Below are positions 51,201 through 59,556 of a stretch of 64,000 bases of DNA, piece by piece. The position numbers were made by a program, and so were the translations under genes. Source of the stretch: JBBDMX01 sp040878035. Its GTDB lineage: Bacteria > Planctomycetota > Phycisphaerae > Phycisphaerales > Phycisphaeraceae. How positions within the stretch are numbered: position 1 is the stretch's first letter; the number at the start of each line of letters is the position of its first letter. The notes under the pieces were generated by a model. The model made no database searches and was not told the DNA's origin. It saw only the letters and a program-made list of their open reading frames with translations. The DNA lies in the NCBI GenBank assembly GCA_040878035.1, contig JBBDMX010000091.1, positions 1-64,000 on the forward strand. The letters are read 5' to 3'.

Positions 51201-51339
51201 ACTGCGAGTGGGCCTGCCGGTGAAGACCGCGACTCTGGCGAATGTGATGGAGGACCGTCAGGAGAAACTGACGGTCCGCAACGGCGCGATCGAACTGGCC
51301 TACACGCCGTACCAGATCATCACGGTGATGCTCGATTGA
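48274..51339 (+). CDS. Alpha-mannosidase, glycoside hydrolase family 38
   Basis: 1021-residue GH38 enzyme removing alpha-linked mannose. The metal-binding motif GHAHIDTAWLW is near residues 258-268 and the nucleophile Asp about residue 375 in FWNPDVFGYNG. A beta-sandwich lead (FATYWFKVTLLVPRDWKGARV) and the C-terminal sandwich (LYECHGARGTAKLRVGLP) are as in bacterial GH38. No signal peptide, so it is probably cytoplasmic. ATG 48274 fits the family N-terminus. Confidence 0.94.
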   Translation: MLQHADYTRKRIAQLVDRFKCRIYSQTVPVTQVQVAGPVDRIPYDQAVRLSYRPARLGEQFGPLFATYWFKVTLLVPRDWKGARVDLLWDTHSENTLWIDGKSIQGLNHSNGQDRLDATLLPRARGGQTLTLYLEMACNDAFGMHGKQWPEHRSPIFLDRAELGRFDPLVWDLYHDLEVLAQLEREAKSPMSEKDWVRRGMGTSGDLDQTWGGKLLFELNLLANTIDEEDRDTWKAGLAITRPLLATKNGDCVHNLSAIGHAHIDTAWLWPLAETYRKCVRTFSTQTRYMQEYPEYRFACSQAYQYARIKDGNGDLYRRIKAAAKKGQWVPVGGTWIEPDCNIPSGESLCRQFLFGQRYFEREFGRRCGEFWNPDVFGYNGQLPQIMRQAGITRFLTQKLSWNYFNQPMHHTFNWQGIDGSQVLAHFPPADTYNAECSISQMRSHARQYKDNDRSREAYYLFGYGDGGGGPTRSMIEVLRRTADLQGVPRSAMRSSDEFFDRLEKDAQDMPVVIGELYFELHRGTYTTQAATKRGNRKNEILLHDLEFLAATAARLGGAGKRYAYPQQAVNGLWEIVLLNQFHDILPGSSIGQVYRDTEADHQRVAEQGRPLRDAAAGALAKAAGSQAGGKSGGLTPINTTSFARAEVATQPDGKLAFVQTPSYGIGRAADAPDAVTIDASGKRIVLENAALTATLSTDGRLLSLLHKATGRQALAQAGNVLELFNDRPTAWEAWDVDPWIHETGKPCAAAASAKVASRDPLRAAVVFTRKIGRKSSMTQTVTLDAGAACLRFACDVDWHESQQMLKVAFPMNVRAMHATYEMQFGSVERPTHSNDLIALARYEVPGHRWADLSEHGFGVALLSESKYGYATADNVMRMSLLRSTKSPDPQADMGKQYFEYAVYPHQGGWVQGGVVAAATAFNVPILWTDQPAGEPRSFFAMDDANLVIDTVKQAEDSQALVVRLYECHGARGTAKLRVGLPVKTATLANVMEDRQEKLTVRNGAIELAYTPYQIITVMLD

Positions 51340-51368
51340 GCGAGCCGGGCCGTCTCGCTTGGGGCTTT

Positions 51369-52328
51369 TCATCCGTTTTCAGCATCATGCTCGTGCACCT
51401 GCGCTGGCGCCTCGTGTTCGTGCGCCTCGTGGTCATGCTCGTGCCCCACATCGTGCAGGAGGGAAATGCTCCACGCCAGCGCCAGGCCGACGAGTAAGGC
51501 GGCCGACAGCTTGAGTCGGTCGTGGCTGTGGAACTGGAGTTCGGGGAGCAGGTCCGACAGGGAGATGCACAGGAAGGTGCCGACGGAGAACGCCAGGGCC
51601 GCGCCGATCATGGTGTGGCGGTCGGCCACGTGTTCGAGTCCCAGGACAAACGCCAGCGCCCCCAGGGGCACGACCAGGGCGTAGATGACGTTGACGATAT
51701 GCCGCGAGCGTTTGGACCATCCGCCGGCGGACATGAGCGTGGTAATGGCCATGGCGTCGAATGGGTGGTGCAGCACGATCATGAGGAAGACCGCCAAACC
51801 GGGCCAAACCAGGGGCGACTCAGCGGCGTCGGCATAGGCCGCCGCCGACAGCGCCATGCCCGCCGCCAGGGAATGGATCGACAAGCCCACGAATGCGCCC
51901 ACCCAACTCGCCATCACCGGCGGGGGCGCGTGACCGTGGCCGTGGTCGTGGTCATGACCGTGATCATGATCGTGGCCGACATGCGCATGATCATGTGCCG
52001 CCGCTTCGCCTGGCGCCGCCTGCTTCTTGTCCGCCATCACCAGGGCCTCGGGGGGATGATGATGGTGATGGAACATGCGCTCGAGGAAGAACATCACCAG
52101 CAGACCCAGAAGCACCCAGTACATGGGCGTGTGGAAGTCGCCCAGTTCTTCCATGGCGTCAGGCAGCAGGTGCAGTAGCGCTACGCCGAGCATGAAACCG
52201 GCCACCATGCTGATGGCGATTTCCATCTGCCGGTGCGACAGGCGCAGGAGCGTGGGGAACAGCCCGCCGACGATCGAGGCCAGGACGACCAGCACGCAAT
52301 AGAAGACCAGGACAACGGCGAGCGACAT
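51369..52328 (-). CDS. ZIP family metal transporter
   Basis: 319-residue importer of Zn, Fe or Mn. Eight membrane helices; metal-site helices IV and V hold GLSIHSLAAGMAL and VLHHPFDAMAI. A long His-rich cytoplasmic loop (MFHHHHHPPEA, then HDHAHVGHDHDHGHDHDHG) and a His-rich tail (EHDHEAHEHEAPAQVHEH) suit metal capture. A Fur-family-type operator lies 55 bases upstream, so it should be induced when metal is scarce. Confidence 0.92.
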   Translation of the reverse strand: MSLAVVLVFYCVLVVLASIVGGLFPTLLRLSHRQMEIAISMVAGFMLGVALLHLLPDAMEELGDFHTPMYWVLLGLLVMFFLERMFHHHHHPPEALVMADKKQAAPGEAAAHDHAHVGHDHDHGHDHDHGHGHAPPPVMASWVGAFVGLSIHSLAAGMALSAAAYADAAESPLVWPGLAVFLMIVLHHPFDAMAITTLMSAGGWSKRSRHIVNVIYALVVPLGALAFVLGLEHVADRHTMIGAALAFSVGTFLCISLSDLLPELQFHSHDRLKLSAALLVGLALAWSISLLHDVGHEHDHEAHEHEAPAQVHEHDAENG

Positions 52329-52382
52329 GGCGGGGCCTTTCGGTAGAGAGCGCCGACGGTGAATGCCGACGCGGCGGCTCTC

Positions 52383-52398
52383 TGATAATGGATTATCA
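52383..52398 (-). promoter_or_regulatory. Fur/Zur-type operator upstream of ZIP gene
   Basis: TGATAAT-GG-ATTATCA: a perfect 7-bp inverted repeat with 2-base spacer in an AT-rich island, close to Fur-box half sites (GATAAT/ATTATC). Confidence 0.65.
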
Positions 52399-52515
52399 CA
52401 TCACCAGGCGCCACATGCAAGTCAAAGAGCCGAGATGCGCGGCACAGACGGCACGGCACAACTCGGAACACAACACGGAACCCGTTGGTCGTTCTTCGTT
52501 CCTCGCTCTTCCTCC

Positions 52516-53481
52516 TCACGTCTCAATCCGCGGGTCCACCCAGGCATACGCCACGTCCACCAGCAGGTTGAACGCGATGAGCATCGTCGAGTAGACCAGC
52601 ACCACGCCCAGGATGAGGAACTGGTCCTTGTTGAGCACGGCATCGACGAAGTCGCGGCCGATGCCGGGGATGGCAAAAACCTTTTCGACCACGAACGAGC
52701 CGGTCATGGCCGCCGCCGCCGCCGGGCCCAGGAAACTGAGCACCGGGAGAAAGGCGACTTTCATGGCGTGGCGGAAGAGCGCCTGCGAGCGCGACAAGCC
52801 CTTGGCGCGGGCGGTGCGGATAAAGTCGCTGTTCATCACATCCGCCAGGCCCAGGCGCACCAGCCGCGCGATGTACGCCGCCGGCGCCGCGCCCAGCGTC
52901 AGTGCCGGGAGGATAAGTTGCATCAGCATCCTGCGGAAAAGGATCCACCAGTCCTGGGTCCAGAACTCCCAGCCCGGCCAATGCCAGCCGTAAATCGGCG
53001 CCCAGTGCAGCACACCGGCGAAGACCGCCAGCAGAACAGAACCGGTGACAAACGCGGGCAGACTGACGCCCAGCAGGGCCAGCACCAGGCTTCCGGCGTC
53101 CAGCGGCGTGCCGGGCCACAGGGCGCCAATCACCCCCGCGGTCAGGCCGATCGCCAGCGCCACGATCAGCGCCGCCAGTCCCAGTGTGGCGCTGACGGGC
53201 AGCCCCGCCGCGATAATGTCGTTGACGCGCTCGCCGCGCCGCCGCAGACTCGGGCCCAGATCGCCTTTGGCCACCTGCTCCACATACTTGAACATGAAGC
53301 CCGAGCGTGTGTCCAACCCGTACTGCCGCTTCATCGCCTGCTCAACCTCCGGCGGCGGCTGGCGCCCTTCGCTGTAGAGCGGATTGCCCGGCACAACCCA
53401 CGCCAGCAGAAACGTGACCAGAAAGATCACGATCAGGATGCAGGGCAGTTGCACCAGGCGCCAGACGATCAGTCGAACCAT
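52516..53481 (-). CDS. oppB: Oligopeptide ABC transporter permease (OppB/DppB)
   Basis: 321-residue inner-membrane permease with six helices (LPCILIVIFLVTFLLAWVV at the start) and the EAA loop RLGLADVMNSDFIRTARAKGLS. Typical ending IPGIGRDFVDAVLNKDQFLILGVVLVYST. The matching binding protein OppA lies 3.5 kb upstream with other genes between; oppC, oppD and oppF are not in the window. Confidence 0.92.
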   Translation of the reverse strand: MVRLIVWRLVQLPCILIVIFLVTFLLAWVVPGNPLYSEGRQPPPEVEQAMKRQYGLDTRSGFMFKYVEQVAKGDLGPSLRRRGERVNDIIAAGLPVSATLGLAALIVALAIGLTAGVIGALWPGTPLDAGSLVLALLGVSLPAFVTGSVLLAVFAGVLHWAPIYGWHWPGWEFWTQDWWILFRRMLMQLILPALTLGAAPAAYIARLVRLGLADVMNSDFIRTARAKGLSRSQALFRHAMKVAFLPVLSFLGPAAAAAMTGSFVVEKVFAIPGIGRDFVDAVLNKDQFLILGVVLVYSTMLIAFNLLVDVAYAWVDPRIET

Positions 53482-53512
53482 GGCACGATTCTAACGGCAA
53501 CGCGAAAGCCCA

Positions 53513-53535
53513 GCCGCTCCCGCGGCTGGGAAAGC
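53513..53535. repeat. Hairpin GAAAGCCCAGCCGCTCC family (copy b)
   Basis: GAAAGCCCAGCCGCTCC / CGCGGCTGGG. Related to 35551-35580. Confidence 0.65.
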
Positions 53536-53583
53536 GCCGCGACCGGCGCATCGTACTCCGCACAAACAAACAAGAACCCACAA

Positions 53584-53613
53584 ACCGCCCGGGCCCCGGG
53601 AGGGGCAGGCGGT
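53584..53613 (-). terminator. Candidate terminator downstream of small secreted protein gene
   Basis: ACCGCC...GGCGGT stem with inner CCCC/GGGG pairs, followed on the minus strand by TTTGTGGGTTCTTGTTTG. Confidence 0.6.
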
Positions 53614-53658
53614 CATGGGTTCACTGGTGGGCAGTCCGCTGGTGATCCGCGACCGGAT

Positions 53659-53895
53659 TCAGCGGGCGGGCACGATGATGTAGCTGTGCGAGCTGGTCCA
53701 CACGATCTTGGGGGCCTGGTGCCGCGTGGCCATCTCACCGGTCAAGGCATGTCCCTGGTCGGCCACGACCCTGGTCGAGTGGGCGGGGAACCGGGGCGTG
53801 TTGAACGGGTGGTTGCCCGACGGGCCGGCCAGGGCCACACCTGAGAGCGAGAGAACCGAAAGGGCCGACAAGGTGATCAGAACGCGTTTCATCAT
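53659..53895 (-). CDS. Small exported protein of unknown function
   Basis: 78 residues: signal peptide MKRVLITLSALSVLSLSGVALAG, then a short mature region (PSGNHPFNTPRFPAHSTR, VWTSSHSYIIVPAR). GAGG precedes the ATG pair at 53895/53892. No family recognised. Confidence 0.6.
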   Translation of the reverse strand: MMKRVLITLSALSVLSLSGVALAGPSGNHPFNTPRFPAHSTRVVADQGHALTGEMATRHQAPKIVWTSSHSYIIVPAR

Positions 53896-54099
53896 AAACC
53901 TCTTTTCGTGTTGGGCACCCGATGCGATTGGGCGGTCGTGCCGGCGATGCCGTTGTCCGTACGCCGCTACAACCCTAAGAACGATGCCCGACCCGGCAAA
54001 GGTTCAATCACCGGACAAAAGAATCCGCAGTCAACGTCGCAGAGAAGTGGGATATAGTGAGCCGGGCCGTCTCGGCCCCGGTGGCGGTGCCATGAAATA

Positions 54100-55203
54100 T
54101 CACTTAAGCACATAGCGCCAGACGCGCACCTGTTTGCCGGCCTCGGCGGCCACCAGCAGCGTTCGTGCCTGGGCCAGCGTCGCCACGCTGGGGTACGCTG
54201 CGCCTTGGGCCAGCTCAATCACGGCGCCGGCACGGTCGCTCAACATCAGGCGATCCTGCTGCATCCACACCGTCACGGGCCGATCCGCCAGCCACGCGAC
54301 CACAGGCTGCATCCCCTCCCCCAACTTCTGCTCCCGGGCCTGCGGCGCGGCCACATACACCTGCCGTTCCCGGCGCCATGTCGTCGTCAACTTGGCATCG
54401 GCGCCAGCCGCCAGACTGCCGCCGTCCATCGGACAGGCGTTGAGTTGCCACGTGCCCTGGCCCAGCTTGGCCGCCGATAAGAAGGTCTTGCCGCCGTCCT
54501 TGCTGCTGGTCAGATACATGTCGCGATTGCCGTCGATCAAGTTGCGGAACATGACGTGAATCATCTTGTCCGGCCCGATGATGACCGAGGGATGGCAGCA
54601 TTCGCAGATCGTGCCCGACGGGCTGATGTAAATGCATTGATCGCGTTGCCAGGTCTGTCCGCCGTCGGTGGACATCGCGATCCACAACTCCGTGCCGGAT
54701 TTTCCCGGCATCGCCCGGCGCATGTCCAGCCAGACCACCGCCACCAACCCGCCGGGGCCAGCCGCCATGTTGTGCAATCCTTCACGGGCTGCACCGGCTA
54801 CGCTGTTGAGCGGTTGGTCCCCTTGCCGCCACGACTGGCCGCCATCGCCAGAGGTAAACGCCACCAGGTCGCCATCCTTGCCCGCGCCCTGCGGCGCTTG
54901 GATGGCGGTGATCACCAGCGACTTTTCGCCCGCGGCGATGCGCGGCCCGCGCCGCCTCCCCACCGGCATCCCCGCCACCGTCGCCACCACCTGAGCCTGG
55001 CCAAACGTCGCGCCGCCGTCGTCCGAGCGGCTGAACATGATCCGCTGACCGTCGGCATACACCACGTACGCCCGGCCCGCGCCATCGGCAACCACCTGCG
55101 GCTGCCGGCCGGCGCCAACCACCACGCCCACGTCACCCGCCGCCAACCCGCCGCCTGCCAGCAACGACGCTACCGCCACCAGTCCCATCAGAAAATGGCC
55201 CAT
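54100..55203 (-). CDS. Secreted BNR/sialidase-fold protein
   Basis: 367-residue exported protein with signal peptide FLMGLVAVASLLAGGGLAAG. Several Asp-box repeats (SRSDDGGATF, TSGDGGQSW, MSTDGGQTW, SSKDGGKTF) show a six-bladed sialidase-type propeller. The catalytic arginine triad of true sialidases is not evident, so enzymatic function is doubtful. ATG 55203 with GGAG 8 bases upstream. Confidence 0.85.
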   Translation of the reverse strand: MGHFLMGLVAVASLLAGGGLAAGDVGVVVGAGRQPQVVADGAGRAYVVYADGQRIMFSRSDDGGATFGQAQVVATVAGMPVGRRRGPRIAAGEKSLVITAIQAPQGAGKDGDLVAFTSGDGGQSWRQGDQPLNSVAGAAREGLHNMAAGPGGLVAVVWLDMRRAMPGKSGTELWIAMSTDGGQTWQRDQCIYISPSGTICECCHPSVIIGPDKMIHVMFRNLIDGNRDMYLTSSKDGGKTFLSAAKLGQGTWQLNACPMDGGSLAAGADAKLTTTWRRERQVYVAAPQAREQKLGEGMQPVVAWLADRPVTVWMQQDRLMLSDRAGAVIELAQGAAYPSVATLAQARTLLVAAEAGKQVRVWRYVLK

Positions 55204-55255
55204 GCTCATGACTCCCATGTTTGCTCGCCCGTGCAGCCATTCTAGCACCCTGTAT

Positions 55256-56914
55256 CTAGTGACAGACGTGATCCGCCGCCGCGGCGCCCACGCGGTAGCG
55301 ATCGACGCGCACCACCCCGGGCTCCTTGTAGGGGCGAACGCTTTGCCAGCCCTCCAGATGCGTGAGTTCGACTGGCTGAGCAGCGCCCCAGGCTTGGGCT
55401 TGAGCGGCTGCGGCATCGGCGCCGCTGTCGTCAAACTGGATCAGATACACATAGCCTCCCGCCGGCGGCGGCGAGGGCATCTGTCCGTCCCAGTGCATCG
55501 GCCGCGACAGCGACGTGTGCACGTACCACTGGAAGATCTGCTGCGTCTTGCTGCCGTGCGCCAGCGGCGCGTTGGGTTGCGTGCACACGACTACATCATG
55601 GGCTCCGGCCCGCCGATGCACCTGCGCCAACACGGCCCGCGTCGATGCCCCGCCGGCAAAGCGATCGACAACATCCAGCGACAATCCGCCCAGCGCCACC
55701 ACGCAACAGAACAGGGCAAAGCCCTGCACCAGGCGATAGCGCAGATTCGGCGAGAAGCGTGCCGCGGTTCGACCGACGCCAATGCCGATCAACAGGCAGA
55801 TCGCCGGCGCCAGGGCGATGTTCACCCGCGGGTCGTTGCCATAGGGATATAGCTGCGTCGCCGAGACCAGCATCATCACCACCTGCGGCGCCAGCAGGAT
55901 CGCCAGTGCCCAGCGGCGGTGACGCTTGGCTAGAGCGACGATGCCGACGATCCAGAAGACGAGCCAGAGGATGCTGGCGAAGTTCTTGTCGCCGATCGGA
56001 TACGCCAGCATGCGCCCCGCGTGAATCGACAGCAGCCACCCGGGGATGCGCCAGGGTTGGGTGATGGGCAGGAACGCATCGGACCAGAAATCGCGCAGGA
56101 CCACTGCGCCTTGCGCTTCCAATGCGGGCCGCAGATTCACCAGATACAGCGCGGCAAAGCTCAATGCCGCCAGGCCCGCCAGCAGGGCCAACGCGAGCCA
56201 TGAGCGCACCTCCACGCTGCGGCGATGAACCAGCAGGTACACCAGCATCACCAGGCCAACGCCCGCGCCCATGAACAAGCTGTTGAGGCTGCACCAGAAC
56301 AAGAATGGGCAAACCAGCGCGAGGATGAGCATGGGCACTATGGACTGCGGTGGCCGCGATACCGCTTGGGCTCGCGGCGGAGCCGCACTCGCTCCGCGAA
56401 GAGCTAAAGCGGCGTCGTTGCCGCCGCCGTCCATAACAGACGTCCGCTTCAACCACCACAATGCCAATCCAGTGATGATCAAACTCGCCAGCAATTCAAA
56501 GGCGTACTGCTTGGCCCGGGTCGCCACCGTCACCGGCACGTACGACACACAGAAGATTGCAAAGCCCAGCCAAAGGTCGAGGCCGCGCACTACGCGCCGC
56601 ATCACCAGCGGAAATAGCGTCACCGTCGCCAGCCCGGCGAGTAGCGCGGGGGCGCGCACCGCCCAGTCGCTATGCGTCGCCGTCGCCAGGGCACGCAAGA
56701 GCCACAGCACGACCGGCGGCGCCGCCTGGGCGTTAGCCAGCGGCCCCAGCAGTTGCCCATAGTCCAGGTGCAACACGTTATTGAGCAGGAATGCTTCTTC
56801 GCCGGTCACCGGCAGATTCAGCGCATATCGCGCCACCCGCCAGACCACACCCAGACCAACGGCCAGGATGAGCAAACGCAGCGCGCAACGCCGATCGGAG
56901 CGAACCTGCGCCAT
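55256..56914 (-). CDS. Glycosyltransferase family 39 / ArnT-like membrane protein
   Basis: 552 residues with about 11 membrane helices. The N-terminal YALNLPVTGEEAFLLNNVLHLDYG has the acidic pair of GT39 polyprenyl-phosphate-sugar transferases. A stretch of about 33 residues (VMDGGGNDAALALRGASAAP, then PRAQAVSRPPQS) in the middle is encoded by a REP doublet (56338-56436) and sits between two helices, so the insertion was tolerated. Sugar donor and acceptor unknown. Confidence 0.82.
   Translation of the reverse strand: MAQVRSDRRCALRLLILAVGLGVVWRVARYALNLPVTGEEAFLLNNVLHLDYGQLLGPLANAQAAPPVVLWLLRALATATHSDWAVRAPALLAGLATVTLFPLVMRRVVRGLDLWLGFAIFCVSYVPVTVATRAKQYAFELLASLIITGLALWWLKRTSVMDGGGNDAALALRGASAAPPRAQAVSRPPQSIVPMLILALVCPFLFWCSLNSLFMGAGVGLVMLVYLLVHRRSVEVRSWLALALLAGLAALSFAALYLVNLRPALEAQGAVVLRDFWSDAFLPITQPWRIPGWLLSIHAGRMLAYPIGDKNFASILWLVFWIVGIVALAKRHRRWALAILLAPQVVMMLVSATQLYPYGNDPRVNIALAPAICLLIGIGVGRTAARFSPNLRYRLVQGFALFCCVVALGGLSLDVVDRFAGGASTRAVLAQVHRRAGAHDVVVCTQPNAPLAHGSKTQQIFQWYVHTSLSRPMHWDGQMPSPPPAGGYVYLIQFDDSGADAAAAQAQAWGAAQPVELTHLEGWQSVRPYKEPGVVRVDRYRVGAAAADHVCH
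56338..56436. repeat. Paired REP element (doublet), copy b, inside GT39 gene
   Basis: Left arm CTATGGACTGCGGTGGCCGC, right arm GCGGCGTCGTTGCCGCCGCC ending GTCCATAA; inverted arms homologous to those of 6966-7072. It is in frame in the GT39 gene. Confidence 0.85.
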
Positions 56915-56991
56915 GGGGTCTCCAAGCCGGACCTGAGTCTTCGAAGGTCCGGATCCGGGGCTTCGAAGACTCAGCCCCGACGTGGCAGCCC

Positions 56992-58746
56992 TCACTTGGG
57001 CCGCGCCACTTTGACGAATTCGAGCCGGCGGTAATTCCACGCGTTGGGGAAGACGCCGGCGATGCGCTGCGGGTCGTACATGTGAAACTGCACGTAATAG
57101 AACATCGGCGCCAGCGGTTGCTCCTGCATCAGCAGCGTCTCGGCGCGGCGCAGGATTTCCAGCCGCCCGGCGGCGTCGGCCGTCCGTGCCGCCTCGGCCA
57201 TGAGCTGGTCGTATTCCGCATTGGACCACTTGGCGTCATTGTTCCCGTCGTGACTGATGTACATATCCAGGAACGTCGTGGGGTCACGGTAATCGCCGAA
57301 CCAGTTGCCGCGGGCGATGATGAATTTCTGCGAGCGGCGGAAATCGCCGAACACCTTGGTGCTCTGCACCACCGGCTCGACGCGCACGCCCAGTTCGCGC
57401 TGCCATGTGTTCATCACAAACTCGGCGATCTTGTCATGGCCCGCGTCCTTGTTGAACATCAGAGTCAGCCGCTCCAGGCCCTTGCCGCCGGGATAGCCGG
57501 CCTCGGCCAGCAGTTTCCGCGCCCCTTGGGGGTCGTAGGTGGCGCCGGCCTCCACCGGGGGCATGTAATCGGTGAACGCATCGGGCGGCACAAAGGTCCG
57601 CGCCACCGGCTGGTGCAGTCGAGTGATGTTGTCCACGATCGTCTGCCGATCGATCGTCATGGAGAACGCACGGCGGACGCGGGCATCGGTGAATGGATTG
57701 GGCCGGCCATCGGGCAGCGTGGGGTTGCAGTTAAACAGGTAGAAGTAGGTGCCGGCCGAGGGGTAGGGATGCAGGTCGGGCCGCTGCTGCGCCACCAGGT
57801 CCGCCGCCAGGGGATCGCCTGAGGGCAGGTCGGGCCACCAGTCCACACCCGCGTCGGGGTCCTTGTACGCCAGGAATGCCGTCTGCGGATTCTCGATGAT
57901 GTCGATGCGGATGCTCTGGTTCTGCATGGCCGCACGGTTCCAGTAGTGCGGGTTGGCCAGCAGGAGGATGCGTTGCTTGACGCTGCGTTCCGCCAGTACG
58001 TACGGCCCGTTGCACACGAGGTTGGCGGGCCTGACCCAGGCGGCGTCCATGGCGAGATGGCCCGTCTGCGCGTTGTATGTCACGAAACGCTCGACGCTCT
58101 TTTCATGCAGCGGGCTGAAGGTCGCAAACGCCGCCAGCTCCGGAAAATACGCCGTCGGGTTGGCCAGGGTGACGACCAGCGTGCGCGCATCGGGAGCACG
58201 CAGGCCCACGGTCTGATTGAATTGCTCGACCGCCTCATCCCAGAGATCGCGGGCGGCTTTCTCGCTCCTGGTCGGGCTCTTGCCGTAGCGCTTGAGCTGT
58301 TCGACTCGCCAGTCAAAGAATCCCTTAGCGCCGGCGATGTTGAAGACCAGATTGGTGTACTGCGCCGAGAGATCGGGGATCATGGCCCGCCGCCAGGCAA
58401 AGATGTAATCCGACGCCCTGACCGGGTCGCCGTTGCTCCAGACCGCGTCGGGGCGGATGTGGAAGGTGTAGGTCAGGCCGTCGGGGCTGACCTCGTAGCG
58501 CTGGGCGGTGCCCAAGCCCACATCCGTCGAAGGCAGCTCCGTGCGCAGCAGCGTTTCGAACAGGCATTCGAGCACGCGGAAATCGACCATCCAGCTTGAT
58601 CGCTGGGGATCAAAATCGTGCAGGTCGTCCCCGGCGAGAATGATCAGGTCGGCGGTGCCGGCGCCGCCCGTGCCGCGCGGCCCAAATGCCAGCAACGCGG
58701 CAACCGCCAACGCCGCCACGACAATAAGTACGACAAACCATTTCAT
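56992..58746 (-). CDS. oppA: Oligopeptide ABC transporter substrate-binding protein OppA
   Basis: 584-residue SBP_bac_5 family receptor for peptides. N-terminal membrane anchor or signal (WFVVLIVVAALAVAALLAFG). Family features are LHDFDPQRSSWMVDFRVLECLFETL, PDGLTYTFHIRPDAVWSNGDPV, ASDYIFAWRRAM and YPGGKGLERLTLMFN. Together with oppB it forms part of a peptide importer whose other genes are elsewhere. Confidence 0.92.
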   Translation of the reverse strand: MKWFVVLIVVAALAVAALLAFGPRGTGGAGTADLIILAGDDLHDFDPQRSSWMVDFRVLECLFETLLRTELPSTDVGLGTAQRYEVSPDGLTYTFHIRPDAVWSNGDPVRASDYIFAWRRAMIPDLSAQYTNLVFNIAGAKGFFDWRVEQLKRYGKSPTRSEKAARDLWDEAVEQFNQTVGLRAPDARTLVVTLANPTAYFPELAAFATFSPLHEKSVERFVTYNAQTGHLAMDAAWVRPANLVCNGPYVLAERSVKQRILLLANPHYWNRAAMQNQSIRIDIIENPQTAFLAYKDPDAGVDWWPDLPSGDPLAADLVAQQRPDLHPYPSAGTYFYLFNCNPTLPDGRPNPFTDARVRRAFSMTIDRQTIVDNITRLHQPVARTFVPPDAFTDYMPPVEAGATYDPQGARKLLAEAGYPGGKGLERLTLMFNKDAGHDKIAEFVMNTWQRELGVRVEPVVQSTKVFGDFRRSQKFIIARGNWFGDYRDPTTFLDMYISHDGNNDAKWSNAEYDQLMAEAARTADAAGRLEILRRAETLLMQEQPLAPMFYYVQFHMYDPQRIAGVFPNAWNYRRLEFVKVARPK

Positions 58747-58764
58747 GTCAGCATTCCAGAGTTC

Positions 58765-59358
58765 CTATCCCTCTCCCCCGGGGAGAGGGTGGCCGACCCC
58801 GGAGTCTTCGAGGCCGGGTGAAGGGAGCTGGGAGGTAGCACGGCGTGAGGATTGAGTCAACGTACGCCAAGGTTGTGTTCGCGGGCCATGGTCATTCGCA
58901 GATCCCCTCACCCCGTCCCTCTCCCAAAGGGAGAGGGGGCCGGAGCCCGGCCCCGGTACCACATGCTCCGCCGGCGGCGGCGCCGCCTGCCACGACCAGT
59001 ACCCCTGCCAATGCGCCACCATCGCCGCCGCGATTGCCGTCAGCACGATCAGCAGGAAGATCGCCACCAGCATCCGGCCGCGCCCCCGGCGCTTGCCCGA
59101 GGCATCGTGCACCTGTCGCTGGCTGCGTTCCTCCCCCACTGCCCGGCCATGCTCGACCTTGGCCTCCATCGCCAGGTACTGGCTCTCCTCCTTGGGTCCG
59201 CCGATGCGGGTGATCGAGCCGTAGTACCCATTCCCGTCACTGCGCGGCAGGGCGTAGAACACCCGACCCTCCCCGTCGCGCACGGCCCGGCCGATGTCCT
59301 GGTCCCGAATCTTGACCGGATCCCCACTGTATGGACTGTTGATGTGGATATAAGCCAT
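58765..59358 (-). CDS. Small membrane protein with repeat-derived C-terminus
   Basis: About 197 residues. N-terminal 95 residues (AYIHINSPYSGDPVKIRDQD, RVFYALPRSDGNGYYGSITR) may bind something via a small beta fold; one helix MLVAIFLLIVLTAIAAAMVAHW follows. After the helix the tail (PLSLWERDGVRG ... LPSPGLEDSGVGHPLPGGEG) is translated palindromic repeat sequence and likely not selected for function. Start ATG 59358; ATG 59376 is possible. Function unknown. Confidence 0.65.
   Translation of the reverse strand: MAYIHINSPYSGDPVKIRDQDIGRAVRDGEGRVFYALPRSDGNGYYGSITRIGGPKEESQYLAMEAKVEHGRAVGEERSQRQVHDASGKRRGRGRMLVAIFLLIVLTAIAAAMVAHWQGYWSWQAAPPPAEHVVPGPGSGPLSLWERDGVRGSANDHGPRTQPWRTLTQSSRRATSQLPSPGLEDSGVGHPLPGGEG
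58769..58789. repeat. CCCTCTCCCC/GGGGAGAGGG palindrome at gene end
   Basis: Perfect 10-bp arms around one C. It includes the stop region of the membrane protein gene and precedes oppA. Confidence 0.85.
58903..58942. repeat. CCCTC/GGGAGAGGG palindromic repeat (copy c)
   Basis: CCCCTCACCCCGTCCCTCTC then CCAAAGGGAGAGGGGGCC, in frame in the tail of the membrane protein gene. Confidence 0.85.
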
Positions 59359-59556
59359 GGGATGATTGTAATTCATAGGAGGCATGCCCACTTGGGCATG
59401 GAGGGGCACAATCCTTCCCAAACCCGCCCCAAAAGCCCGATAATGCGCCCCACCCCCGGATTCAGCCCCAATGCCCCAACTCTGAAACACGAGCGAACCC
59501 GCCCTGAACCCCGGACGTATCATTGCCTGGATCAGACCCTTTAGCGACTTTCGATC

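Noticed and set aside
51339..51359. Terminator after the GH38 gene (AGCGAG / CTCGCT)
   Set aside because: Only a 6-bp stem and weak T-tract; similar GCCGGGCCGTCTCG occurs at 54061 but evidence is too thin to call a family.
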